This document shows, piece after piece, positions 55,773 through 64,000 of a stretch of 64,000 nt of DNA. The notes under the pieces were generated by a model. The model saw nothing but the letters and a program-made list of their open reading frames with translations. It was not told the origin of the DNA and ran no database searches. A program made the translations under genes and the position numbers. Source of the DNA: Paenibacillus ferrarius (GTDB lineage: Bacteria; Bacillota; Bacilli; Paenibacillales; NBRC-103111); the NCBI RefSeq assembly GCF_002027705.1, contig NZ_MBTG01000019.1, positions 1 to 64,000 on the forward strand. Reading direction: 5' to 3'. Numbering within the stretch: position 1 is the stretch's first letter; each line of letters opens with the position of its first letter.

Positions 55773-56095
55773 TTGAAATCATTGCCAACTTTCCGTACTC
55801 ATCGTCTTAGCACCTGGTTGTCCTTGGATGCTCTGTCATAGCCCTTGCAGGTTGCGGCAATACGCCTGCTTCCGTACCAACGAACAGCCCGCTGGCTGTG
55901 GGAACACCGTCTGCCGCTGTTTCACCGACAGCTAAACCGGCATCAACAGCCGTCGAAACGACGCTGCCGTTCAAGTTTCCTTTAACCGGCTTGCCGACCG
56001 ATACGGAAGTGAAGACCCGGCCCTTCATGGTCATGGTCGAAAATGCGCCGCAAGCCAGGCCGCAAACCGGCCTCGATCAAGAAGGCTGTGACTGA
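55773..56095 (+). pseudogene. Remnant of a DUF3048 (YerB-like) lipoprotein gene
   Basis: The frame from TTG 55773 gives the start of a signal peptide (KSLPTFRTHRLST) and then stops. Shifting frame near 55815 restores VVLGCSVIALAGCG with a lipobox, a Ser/Thr/Ala/Pro linker, and FPLTGLPTDTEVKTRPFMVM-VENAPQARPQTGLDQ, the beginning of the YerB/DUF3048 domain. It breaks off at 56095, after only about 30 of the roughly 250 domain residues. So it has both a frameshift and a 3' truncation. Confidence 0.8.
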
Positions 56096-56221
56096 TTTGG
56101 GATAAATAAAAAGATACGTTTCTGTAATTTATCCATAATTTGAACTGTGAAAAATCCATGATGAATTGTGTTGATTTCGAGTAAAATATAAGGACATCAA
56201 ATAATGTAAAGAGGCGATGAC

Positions 56222-58048
56222 TTGTTTAAGTCTTTGAGATTACAGAATAAAATCTTCGTTTATTTTTCTTTATTTGCATTTATTATAGTGTCCGCGATTA
56301 ACTTACTATTTTATTATTATGCAGAAAGTTTTGTTGAAGGTAATGCCGTTGCTAATAAACAACAAATAACACAAAAGATACAAGAGCAACTAGATAGTAT
56401 GCTTGAAGGTATGGACAAATTATCGATTTCTGTAAACGCTTCAAATTACATCATGGATACTCTTGCGCGTATTCCACTTTCAAAGAACAATAACTATTTC
56501 GACGAGAACCCAGGTGTTAGCTCACAAATAAAAAATATCTTATTGTCATATACAGCGCTTCAACCACTAAAAGAGCGAATTAGTTTGATATCAAAGGATG
56601 GCGACTATATCGAAATTAGTAACAAAATGAATAGTCAGCAAGTAACAAAAGATTTTATACGTAGAATGCCTGAATTTCAAGAGTGGATGAACTCTGATAT
56701 GTATAAGATCTGGATACCATTGCATCCGGGTTATTGGTCCGCAGATGCAGATCTTGAAATTTCTTTGGTGCGCCCACTTCGTGATAACTATCAGGTTCTC
56801 GGGCTTGTTGTGGTCAGCTTTAATATTTCAGAACTTGAAAGAATCGCATCCTTTAGGAACGCCCAGTCTTCTAGTCAGATTTTATTATGCGATGGAAATC
56901 AGAAGGTAATTTATGCTAGGGTTTCACCTTTTCCCAAAGAACAAATAAGCTGTTTGAAGCCAGAAGCAGGCGAGAAAAACGAAAATACTGTAAATCATAA
57001 ACTTTGGAAACTCAACAATGAAACATTCATGGCGTTTACAGTTGGTTTATCCAAGGTGAATTGGTCGTTGATGTTATTAGACGATGAAAGCTCATTTCAT
57101 AAACCAATTTTATATCTAAGGTACAGTACATTTAGTATCTATTTTATTGCTTTATGTATAATACTTGGACTTTTATATTTATATATTGGCATGGTGACAA
57201 GGCCCATTCGAAGATTGAGGGAGTCGCTTGCTAATTTTGATATGGAGAATTTAATTCTACACTCGACTCGGCTGCATACTAAGAATGAAATAGTATTGCT
57301 TGGTCAAGCCTTTCAGGATTTACTGGATAAATTAAGGGATTCAATTATTGTTGTGGATCAGGCAAATCAACGAGAAATGGCTGCTCATATGAACGCCCTA
57401 CAGGCTCAAGTAAACCCACATTTTTTATATAACACATTAACCGTCATTGGTGCTTATGGGAAAAGTAAGGGCAATGATGAAGTTATGGATATGTGTACTG
57501 CGCTCTCAGATATGTTGCGTTATGCCATGAAGTTTGGTGAAAAAGAGACTGTTTTGATTTTTGAACTTCAGAATGTAGATAATTTTTTAAAGCTTATGGC
57601 CAAACGTTATGCAAGTTTGTTTACCTATACTTTAGATGTAGATCCTTCATTAAATATGCTCCCCGTTCCAAAATTATTTCTTCAACCGATTGTAGAGAAC
57701 GCTTTTCATCATGCATTTAAGGAAAAGGATCCTCCTTGGGAGATTGAAGTTAAGGGTGCAATTGAGAACAATCGTTGGTGGATCCATATCGCTGATAATG
57801 GCACAGGAATTAATCTTGAGAGACTCTCTCATCTGTTGGAAATCATTCAAGTTATGTCTCAAAATCCTATAACTCCCTTTTCTATGAACGCTTCTGCTGA
57901 GTTACATGACTCAGAAGGAAGCGGGATTGGTCTTCAAAATGTGTTTGCGAGATTGTTTTTGTTTTACAAAGGTGACATCTCGATTCATATCGAGCGCTTG
58001 GAAGGTTCAGGAACATTGATTCGTTTAGGAGGTAATTTTCATGTTTAA
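56222..58048 (+). CDS. YesM-type sensor histidine kinase
   Basis: A 608-residue membrane kinase of the LytS/YesM class. Helices are at about 12-34 and 294-318, with an extracellular sensor of about 260 residues between them. A HAMP domain (VTRPIRRLRESLANFD) is near 324. The His kinase box has the phospho-acceptor His400 in QVNPHFLYNTL; the ATPase has VENAFHHAF and GSGIGLQNVFARL. In Paenibacillus such pairs control sugar ABC transporters next to them, as here. TTG 56222 is preceded by AAAGAGG. It overlaps the regulator by 8 bases. The gene is clearly AT-rich. Confidence 0.92.
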   Translation: MFKSLRLQNKIFVYFSLFAFIIVSAINLLFYYYAESFVEGNAVANKQQITQKIQEQLDSMLEGMDKLSISVNASNYIMDTLARIPLSKNNNYFDENPGVSSQIKNILLSYTALQPLKERISLISKDGDYIEISNKMNSQQVTKDFIRRMPEFQEWMNSDMYKIWIPLHPGYWSADADLEISLVRPLRDNYQVLGLVVVSFNISELERIASFRNAQSSSQILLCDGNQKVIYARVSPFPKEQISCLKPEAGEKNENTVNHKLWKLNNETFMAFTVGLSKVNWSLMLLDDESSFHKPILYLRYSTFSIYFIALCIILGLLYLYIGMVTRPIRRLRESLANFDMENLILHSTRLHTKNEIVLLGQAFQDLLDKLRDSIIVVDQANQREMAAHMNALQAQVNPHFLYNTLTVIGAYGKSKGNDEVMDMCTALSDMLRYAMKFGEKETVLIFELQNVDNFLKLMAKRYASLFTYTLDVDPSLNMLPVPKLFLQPIVENAFHHAFKEKDPPWEIEVKGAIENNRWWIHIADNGTGINLERLSHLLEIIQVMSQNPITPFSMNASAELHDSEGSGIGLQNVFARLFLFYKGDISIHIERLEGSGTLIRLGGNFHV

Positions 58049-59606
58049 CATCATGCTCGCAGAGGATGAACCGCCAATTTTATTCATGATGAAAGCGATG
58101 ATAGAGGAAGCCCACCCTTCTTTTAAAGTAAGACAATGGGCATTTAATGGGAAAGATGCTTGGGCAATGATTCAGCAGCAGAAACCAGATGTACTTATTA
58201 CGGATATAAAGATGCCGTTTATCGGAGGTTTGGAACTTGTCTCTAAAGTAAAAGAATTAGACCCCCAAATACTATGTCTTATTTTAACCGGCTATAACGA
58301 CTTTGAGTATGTTAGAACCGCTCTTCAACTTCAGGCGTATGACTATTTATTAAAGCCTGTAAAAGAAGAACAGATCAAACAAGCGTTAGCAAAATTGGCC
58401 GATCAATTGGACCAGATCACCTTGGATGCAGAAACTGCACTCATTAAACACTATGTTAATTATGGTAATGGTTTTGATAGTAAAAGATATTTGGGCCGTG
58501 AAGTTGAACTATCATATTCCTATTACAACTATTTTTTGGTACGTGCTGGAGCAGCATCAAAGCTAGAGTACGATATTTTAAACCCAGGGAAAGAAGCGAT
58601 AAAACTTCTTCAGCGCAAAATGGTTGTTGATATTGTACCTGCTGGTGCAGGCGTATGGATAATGGAGGGACCGCAACTAAATGAAAAGATCATTGTAATT
58701 GGCGACCCTCACTTATGGGAACCTGATACTTCTGAACAATTTGCTGACTTAATAATAAATCATCTTAGGAGATTGAATAATGATGTACCGTTTCATGTTT
58801 TTACAGGCAAAAGCGTCAAATTGCCAGAGTTATTGAGAGAAGCTATTGATCAGTTGCGGAAAATAGTGCATTTGTGCACACGTATTCATAGATCGGGTAT
58901 CTATCCAGTTATAGGTGTAGCTGAGGAACAGAAAGAAAATTATTTGAGCCCTGATTTGCTGGCAAAATGCATGCAACTCGTGCAAGAAAACAGTTTTGTT
59001 CACTTTAATAAATCGTTGATGATGTGGAGTGTAGATTGGGAGAGGAAAGATTTTTCGCAGGAAAAAATTGAGGCGATTTTGGAGACTATAGTCCTGAAGT
59101 TTGAACAATATCTAGGTGGAGGCCAATTGCGATCTTTAAATGAATTTGATGCAAATGAGATCATATCAACTTGTACAAGTATTCCGCAGATTGTTGAGGA
59201 ATTTGGAAATTATATAAAACCAAACTTTGAACGAGGAAGCAGAGTTCAACAGGCCTCCGCTAAAGATTTAGTTTCTAGGATAGAAGAATATTTGAATACA
59301 CACTACATGGATCCTATTTCAAACGAAATTTACCAAAATATTTTTGGATATAATAAGAATTATATATCCAATGTATTTAGTGAAGTTAAAGGTCTTCCTC
59401 CAAGTAAATATCTGATGAAATTACGAATACAAAAGGCTAAATTGCTTATTGAAGAGCACATTGAATTACCACTTAAAACTGTAGCAGAACGGGTCGGTTA
59501 TGATGATCCGTTATACTTTAGCAGAGTATTTAGGAATGAAACAGGATTCAGTCCGAAAGATTATAAAGAAATGTTGTCGCGGCAGAGGGAGGATGAAAGT
59601 GAATGA
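58041..59606 (+). CDS. YesN-type response regulator with AraC-family output
   Basis: A 521-residue regulator. The receiver domain carries Glu8-Asp9 and the phospho-acceptor Asp55 in LITDIKMPF. A middle region of about 260 residues has no name. The C-terminal AraC/XylS domain has two helix-turn-helix units (GYNKNYISNVFSEVKG near 440 and VAERVGYDDPLYFSRVFR near 482). It probably activates the sugar transporter genes downstream. It overlaps both neighbours, so kinase, regulator and the 59603 lipoprotein form one operon. Confidence 0.93.
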   Translation: MFNIMLAEDEPPILFMMKAMIEEAHPSFKVRQWAFNGKDAWAMIQQQKPDVLITDIKMPFIGGLELVSKVKELDPQILCLILTGYNDFEYVRTALQLQAYDYLLKPVKEEQIKQALAKLADQLDQITLDAETALIKHYVNYGNGFDSKRYLGREVELSYSYYNYFLVRAGAASKLEYDILNPGKEAIKLLQRKMVVDIVPAGAGVWIMEGPQLNEKIIVIGDPHLWEPDTSEQFADLIINHLRRLNNDVPFHVFTGKSVKLPELLREAIDQLRKIVHLCTRIHRSGIYPVIGVAEEQKENYLSPDLLAKCMQLVQENSFVHFNKSLMMWSVDWERKDFSQEKIEAILETIVLKFEQYLGGGQLRSLNEFDANEIISTCTSIPQIVEEFGNYIKPNFERGSRVQQASAKDLVSRIEEYLNTHYMDPISNEIYQNIFGYNKNYISNVFSEVKGLPPSKYLMKLRIQKAKLLIEEHIELPLKTVAERVGYDDPLYFSRVFRNETGFSPKDYKEMLSRQREDESE

Positions 59607-60889
59607 AGAGAGGTGTTCTAGTCGGAGGTGTTTTGTCAATTTTGATTATTCTGAGCAGCTGCTCTCCGGAGAAAAGTAAAATACAGGAGGAGACTCCTCA
59701 GCAAGCTGTGACGTTAACTTTAATGGCGAATATGGATTGGATAGGGAAACCCTACCTGCAACGAGCATGGAAAATGTATGAGAAGGCAACAGGTAACAAA
59801 ATTGATATTCAGGTTGTACCAATTGATACAGCGACTACAGTTATAAGTAAGCGCGTTGCAATGGGGGAAATCACTGATATTGTTATGGGTTTTGGAGGGA
59901 CAAGTTTAGCCGATCTCCAACCGGTAAAGAATTTTGAGGATATGACAGGTGAAAAGTGGGTTTCTGAAATTAAGAGCACAATTTTGCCAATCTTGTTACA
60001 CAAAGGTAAAATTTATGGGCTTCCACTTTGGGAGTCTTCAATCAGTGGTATTTTGTATAACAAGGAAGTGTTCGAAAAATTCAACATTCCTAAACCAACT
60101 AACCATGCACAATTTATCGAAGCATGTGAATCATTGCTCTCGCATGGCATCACACCTATTTATTTACCCACAAAAGACATTTGGCCTTTAAGCCCCCAAT
60201 ATGGCTTAGATTCTTTAAGAAAAGCTTATCCTCATTTAGTAGAGGACCTGAATTCTAATCGTATTAAATTTTCAGATATTCCTGAAATTCGAGAACTAAT
60301 AGATGATTATAAAAATATGGCGACAAGGGGCTTTTATGGTTCGAATTTTTTAAACAATAATTGGGATGGGCAAGCAGCAGCTTTAGCAAGTGGAAAATAT
60401 GCAATGGCGATTGCATGGGATGTTTATTTATCATCAGATGTAGAGCCGCAGTTCCCAGGAACTGCACGCAAATTTGGAATATTACCATTCTTCTTAGGAA
60501 GTTCTCGACTTTTTGGCTATGAGGGTCCTAATGTCGCAATGATGATGGTCAATAAAAATGGAAAGCACGTTAAAGAGGCCATGGAGATGATCAGGTATAT
60601 GGCCAAAACGGAAAACTTAAATGAAGCTTTCCGCGACATTTCTTCTGAAACACCATTTAATTCTGTTACCACAAATCAACCGACAACCCCATATATTTCA
60701 GATAAAGCGTATATAGATGCGAATACGAATCCATCTATTACCCCTTCAATAATTGGATATAACCAACTTGAGATGGGTAGAATTATTCAGCGAGTTTTAG
60801 CAGGAGAACTTACTACTGATTTGGCTATTAAAGCTATGGATGATATGAGAATTGCGGCGGCTATAGCCCAACAAGTTCCCGGCTTTTAG
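59603..60889 (+). CDS. Extracellular solute-binding lipoprotein (family 1), linked to the two-component system
   Basis: A 428-residue sugar-type substrate-binding protein. The lipobox is ILSSC-S near residue 20. The binding domain begins at VTLTLMANMDWIGKPYLQRA, and WESSISGILYNKEVFEKFN near 145 and YAMAIAWDV near 270 are typical of the MalE-like fold. It sits in the regulator operon rather than with the permeases, so it may serve as a sensing partner of the YesM-like kinase. This is a suggestion only. Confidence 0.9.
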   Translation: MKRGVLVGGVLSILIILSSCSPEKSKIQEETPQQAVTLTLMANMDWIGKPYLQRAWKMYEKATGNKIDIQVVPIDTATTVISKRVAMGEITDIVMGFGGTSLADLQPVKNFEDMTGEKWVSEIKSTILPILLHKGKIYGLPLWESSISGILYNKEVFEKFNIPKPTNHAQFIEACESLLSHGITPIYLPTKDIWPLSPQYGLDSLRKAYPHLVEDLNSNRIKFSDIPEIRELIDDYKNMATRGFYGSNFLNNNWDGQAAALASGKYAMAIAWDVYLSSDVEPQFPGTARKFGILPFFLGSSRLFGYEGPNVAMMMVNKNGKHVKEAMEMIRYMAKTENLNEAFRDISSETPFNSVTTNQPTTPYISDKAYIDANTNPSITPSIIGYNQLEMGRIIQRVLAGELTTDLAIKAMDDMRIAAAIAQQVPGF

Positions 60890-60923
60890 CTTATGAAATT
60901 CTTGTGGCTTCTGTAAAATATCC

Positions 60924-60990
60924 ATGTAAAGATCTGTTTTGAATCCTTATTATAGCGCTTACAATTATATTATTCTAATCATGTAAAGAT
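60924..60990 (+). promoter_or_regulatory. Control region of the sugar ABC transporter: repeated ATGTAAAGAT and a cre-like site
   Basis: ATGTAAAGAT occurs at 60924-60933 and 60981-60990; ATGTAAAGA also occurs at 56204-56212 before the kinase gene. TTATAGCGCTTACA at 60950-60963 is, on the other strand, TGTAAGCGCTATAA, one base off the CcpA cre consensus. Both signals lie in the 135-base gap before the transporter gene. Confidence 0.5.
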
Positions 60991-61024
60991 TAATGTATCG
61001 CTCTATAATAAGGGAGGAAACAAG

Positions 61025-62392
61025 ATGAGAAAGAACAAGAAATGGTTAATAGGAACATCGGCACTACTTTTGTTGAGTTCGGTCTTATCTGCTTGTGGAA
61101 GCGAATCAGAGAAACCAGCTGCAACGCAAGGAACAGTTGCAGCGACAAGTGACTCTGGTAAACAGGAGACAGTAACATTAAAGTTCTGGACCTGGTCGCC
61201 TTCTGCTGAAGTATATAAGCCGATTATTGAAAAGTTTCAAGCTGCAAATCCTAACATTAAAATTGATCTTAGCATTGTAGGCGGAAATAACAGTTCGCCG
61301 TATCAGACCAAAATGCCTCTTGCATTAACGACTGGTGAAGATTTGGATATCGTCGGAATACAGACTGGCGGGATGCCAAAGCAAATCGAGGATTACTTGT
61401 TGCCACTAGATGATATTATGAAACAAACAATTGGTGCGGATTGGCTAAGTAAATTTTCACCGATCAGTATTAAACAATTATCTTCTCAAACGAGCGGTGG
61501 TATTAAATTCCTTTCCATGGGTTCAGTTGGTTCAATGGTTATGTACTACAACAAAGATATTCTTGATCAATTAGGAGTATCTGTTCCGAAAACTTATGAT
61601 GATCTTAAAAACATTTCAAAAGCTATCAAGGATAAGAACCTGGACATTCTCCCAGTTGCACTTAATGCGAAAGACGCGTGGACTGATGATGAAGTGGTGT
61701 TGACTATTGCAGGTCAGCAATCAGACATTTACAATAAATTCCATTATAACCAAGGTGGAAAATTAAATGGTCCTGAGTATACACAGGCTTTATCAAGCTT
61801 CAAGAAGATGTTTGATGATGGTGTTTTAAGTAAGAAAGATGTTTTTGATTTGGATTATGATCGCTCAAAAACACTGTTTACAACAGGCAAAGCAGCAACG
61901 TTTATCCAAGGTACGTGGGAAGCTAATATGATTGCCGAAAAAGTTCGTAAGGACAATAAAATTAACATTAAAGACGTAGGTTTAGTAGCAATTCCAGCTA
62001 TTGAATCAAATGGTAAAGCATCGATCCGCTCTTTCGTTGATATGGGGCTTGGTATTGTTAAATCTTCGAAGCATCCTAAAGAAGCAGCTAAATTCATTCA
62101 GTATTTGACACTAGGTGAAGGCAATGATGCGTTGAATAATCAGTTCCTGTTCACAAGCAACAAGGTCGGTTCCAAAATTGACGAAACGTTGCTTACTTCT
62201 CCAACAGCAAAAGAATCTTATCAAACTCTCGTGAACTTGGTTTCTCAACCTACCGCAGATCGTAATAATAATTCTAAATTCTCCGATGTTGCTGGTGCTG
62301 AAATACAAAAGTTTATTTTAAATGGCTTAGATGCTAAAGCAGCTGCTCAAAACATCCAAAAAGAATTTGATACTGGGAAATACCCGAACTAA
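61025..62392 (+). CDS. Sugar ABC transporter substrate-binding lipoprotein
   Basis: A 455-residue lipoprotein of the family 1 solute-binding proteins. The signal peptide ends in VLSAC-G near residue 24. The mature protein starts with VTLKFWTWSPSAEVYKPII, and MVMYYNKDILDQLGVSVPKT near 165 and AATFIQGTWEANMI near 285 are family hallmarks. AGGGAGG precedes ATG 61025. It is followed by a hairpin and the two permease genes, the normal order for a CUT1-type importer. The sugar is unknown. Confidence 0.94.
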   Translation: MRKNKKWLIGTSALLLLSSVLSACGSESEKPAATQGTVAATSDSGKQETVTLKFWTWSPSAEVYKPIIEKFQAANPNIKIDLSIVGGNNSSPYQTKMPLALTTGEDLDIVGIQTGGMPKQIEDYLLPLDDIMKQTIGADWLSKFSPISIKQLSSQTSGGIKFLSMGSVGSMVMYYNKDILDQLGVSVPKTYDDLKNISKAIKDKNLDILPVALNAKDAWTDDEVVLTIAGQQSDIYNKFHYNQGGKLNGPEYTQALSSFKKMFDDGVLSKKDVFDLDYDRSKTLFTTGKAATFIQGTWEANMIAEKVRKDNKINIKDVGLVAIPAIESNGKASIRSFVDMGLGIVKSSKHPKEAAKFIQYLTLGEGNDALNNQFLFTSNKVGSKIDETLLTSPTAKESYQTLVNLVSQPTADRNNNSKFSDVAGAEIQKFILNGLDAKAAAQNIQKEFDTGKYPN

Positions 62393-62411
62393 TACCAATA
62401 CTCCCTTAGTG

Positions 62412-62444
62412 AAGCCGAACCTGAACTTCGGGTTCGGCTTTGCT
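62412..62444 (+). terminator. Hairpin between the binding-protein and permease genes
   Basis: AAGCCGAACC at 62412-62421 pairs with GGTTCGGCTT at 62431-62440. The T-run is short, so it probably lets part of transcription through and protects the 3' end, giving more binding protein than permease. Confidence 0.65.
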
Positions 62445-62486
62445 AGTATATTAGAAAAAAATTGAATCGGATGGAAGGTGAGAAGC

Positions 62487-63377
62487 ATGGGATCCGGTTG
62501 GAGAAATCAATTTACGGCATATCTGTACATCCTACCGCTTCTGGTTGTTTTTGCAGTATTTATTGTTTATAGCTTATTTTTCTTGGTTAAAACTAGTTTT
62601 ATTAACGGTGATATATCTTTCCTGCACTCTACTTATGTAGGCTTTGATAATTATCGTTTGGTATTGACTGATATTAAGTTTTTTAAATCTATATTGAACA
62701 ATATTGTCTTTTCGGCAGCAACGATTCTTATTAGCATGACACTTGGATTCATTATCTCAGTTTTCCTAAGTCAAAAGTTTAAGGGTTCAAAAATTATTCA
62801 TGCTCTTTTCTTTATCCCTACGATTATGCCAATGGCTTTAATCGCCACCGTGTTTTCAGGAATGTTAGAGTATAGATTTGGTGCACTCAATCAATTCTTA
62901 AATACAATTGGACTGGGATTTCTAGCTCAGCAATGGCTTGGAGATCCAAATTGGGCTTATATTTCTGTAATGGCTGTTGGTATTTTTTTAATTGGAATCC
63001 CAATGATGTATTATAGTGCAGACATAACCACAATTAATCCAAGTGTCCTAGAAGCAGCGGTTTTAGACGGCGCAGGAATGTCACGAATGCTATGGAACAT
63101 CGTATTCCCATTATTAAAAAATGCACATATAACAATTATCATTTCAACGTTGCTTCAGAGCTTTAGAGAGTTTGAAAGAATTTATCTTATGACTGGCGGA
63201 GGGCCTGGCAACAGTACGCAAATTTCTAGTGTATATATGTATAATTTCATTCATTCTGCTGGTTCAAATATAGGTTTTGTCTCAGCGGGATCGGTAGTAT
63301 TGCTATTGGTTGCACTCGTGATCTCATTCTTCCAACTCCGTCTCTACGTTCCTAGCAAGTCTAAAAGGGGGAAATAA
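62487..63377 (+). CDS. Sugar ABC transporter permease (MalF-type)
   Basis: A 296-residue permease with six membrane helices. The EAA loop reads EAAVLDGAGMSRMLWNIVFP near residue 191. ATG 62487 is taken as the start because GGAAGGTG lies 7 bases upstream; the frame is open from GTG 62478. It pairs with the next gene. Confidence 0.92.
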   Translation: MGSGWRNQFTAYLYILPLLVVFAVFIVYSLFFLVKTSFINGDISFLHSTYVGFDNYRLVLTDIKFFKSILNNIVFSAATILISMTLGFIISVFLSQKFKGSKIIHALFFIPTIMPMALIATVFSGMLEYRFGALNQFLNTIGLGFLAQQWLGDPNWAYISVMAVGIFLIGIPMMYYSADITTINPSVLEAAVLDGAGMSRMLWNIVFPLLKNAHITIIISTLLQSFREFERIYLMTGGGPGNSTQISSVYMYNFIHSAGSNIGFVSAGSVVLLLVALVISFFQLRLYVPSKSKRGK

Positions 63378-63379
63378 TC

Positions 63380-64000
63380 TTGAATACTATCCTGTCTAGT
63401 CGCAAAGAACGAGTTGGTGTTCAGATATTTGTTTTTGCGGTTGCTTTACTTTGGGTATTTCCCATTGTGGTAGCATTAAAAAATTCACTTTCAGTCAATG
63501 GCTTTGCCAATTATACCTATTTATTTACTCACGAAGTTGGCGGAATAAAAATATATAAGCCATTTATAAATTCGGTAGTAGTTGCTGCAGGGGGTACAGC
63601 ACTAATTCTTATCATCGGAACATTATCAGCATTCGCTTTCTCGAAGTTAGTCTTTTTTGGACAAAAATGGCTTTATGGATTCGTACTGATGTGTCTGTCA
63701 ATTCCGGGTGTGGTCGTTCTTGTGCCCTTTTTTTATATACTTAAAGGTGTCCATCTGTACAATACATTGACAGCGGTGATTTTCGCAGAAGTTGTACTTA
63801 CTTTACCATTTGCAGTATTAATGCTTCGAAATTTTTTTGATAATTTACCAAATGAGTTAATGGAATCGGCACATATGGATGGAGCTACATCATTCCAGAC
63901 ATTTCTCCACATCTATCTGCCATTAGCTAGACCGGCACTAATTAACCTTGGTGTTTTATGCACAGTTTGGTCGTTTCAAGATTACTTGCTTCCACTTATG
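63380..64000 (+). CDS. Sugar ABC transporter permease (MalG-type), cut by the window end
   Basis: An open frame of 207 codons runs from TTG 63380 to the last base. It starts at MNTILSSRKERVG with AAGGGGGAAA upstream. It shows membrane helices and the EAA loop ESAHMDGATSFQTFLHIYLP near residue 172. It is the second permease of the CUT1-type transporter. The C-terminal part (about 70-90 residues) lies outside the window. Confidence 0.9.
   Translation, partial: MNTILSSRKERVGVQIFVFAVALLWVFPIVVALKNSLSVNGFANYTYLFTHEVGGIKIYKPFINSVVVAAGGTALILIIGTLSAFAFSKLVFFGQKWLYGFVLMCLSIPGVVVLVPFFYILKGVHLYNTLTAVIFAEVVLTLPFAVLMLRNFFDNLPNELMESAHMDGATSFQTFLHIYLPLARPALINLGVLCTVWSFQDYLLPLM

Overview
The window looks like a chromosomal segment of a Paenibacillus-type member of the Bacillales. 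Supporting signs are a B. subtilis-type twelve-gene purEKBCSQLFMNHD operon behind PurR boxes and a guanine riboswitch, puc-type purine catabolism genes, an Sda sporulation checkpoint protein, a secreted copper-amine-oxidase-N-domain protein, a YesM/YesN-type two-component system with its sugar ABC transporter, strong AGGAGG ribosome binding sites and many TTG/GTG starts. All identifications come from reading the translated sequence. No database search was run.

Layout. 1-1662: the 3' part of a 23S rRNA gene, a 5S rRNA gene and a terminator. 1876-2996: a two-gene chromate-type transporter. 3470-24392: a large purine and nucleoside uptake and catabolism region, all on the + strand. It holds a BMP-type nucleoside ABC transporter whose ATPase gene is frameshifted, a Fur-controlled siderophore-binding lipoprotein, pucL, pucM, pucH, pucF, pucG, a gamma-glutamyltransferase homologue, pucA to pucE (xanthine dehydrogenase and its maturation), the BMP substrate-binding lipoprotein and a Rieske oxygenase. 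Together these could import purine nucleosides and oxidise (hypo)xanthine through urate and allantoin to ureidoglycine and oxalurate. 24459-25085: sda and an unknown gene on the - strand.

25195-32512 is an AT-rich accessory island. A rearranged ComQXPA-type quorum-sensing locus (a divergent comX candidate, then comP-comA-comQ) lies between Rpn-family nuclease genes. These are a 5'-truncated copy upstream, and downstream a full-length copy followed by a partial tandem duplicate of its C-terminal part. The duplicate and the full gene share a strong internal start site, which suggests a small intragenic Rpn product.

32575-34513: catalase katA behind a perfect PerR box, with a 90-residue Fur-family protein reduced to its DNA-binding domain. 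34521-35600: a secreted copper-amine-oxidase-domain protein. 35804-49710: the purine biosynthesis operon. 49812-53185: a chemoreceptor, a 43-residue membrane peptide and a cell-wall amidase. 53262-54205: a repeat-rich intergenic stretch with a 108-bp tandem array, dispersed elements, and hexamer and 13-mer arrays. 54358-56095: a DODA-type dioxygenase, a DCC-family thiol protein and a DUF3048 pseudogene. 56222-64000: a YesM/YesN two-component system with two sugar-binding lipoproteins and two permeases, the last cut by the window edge.
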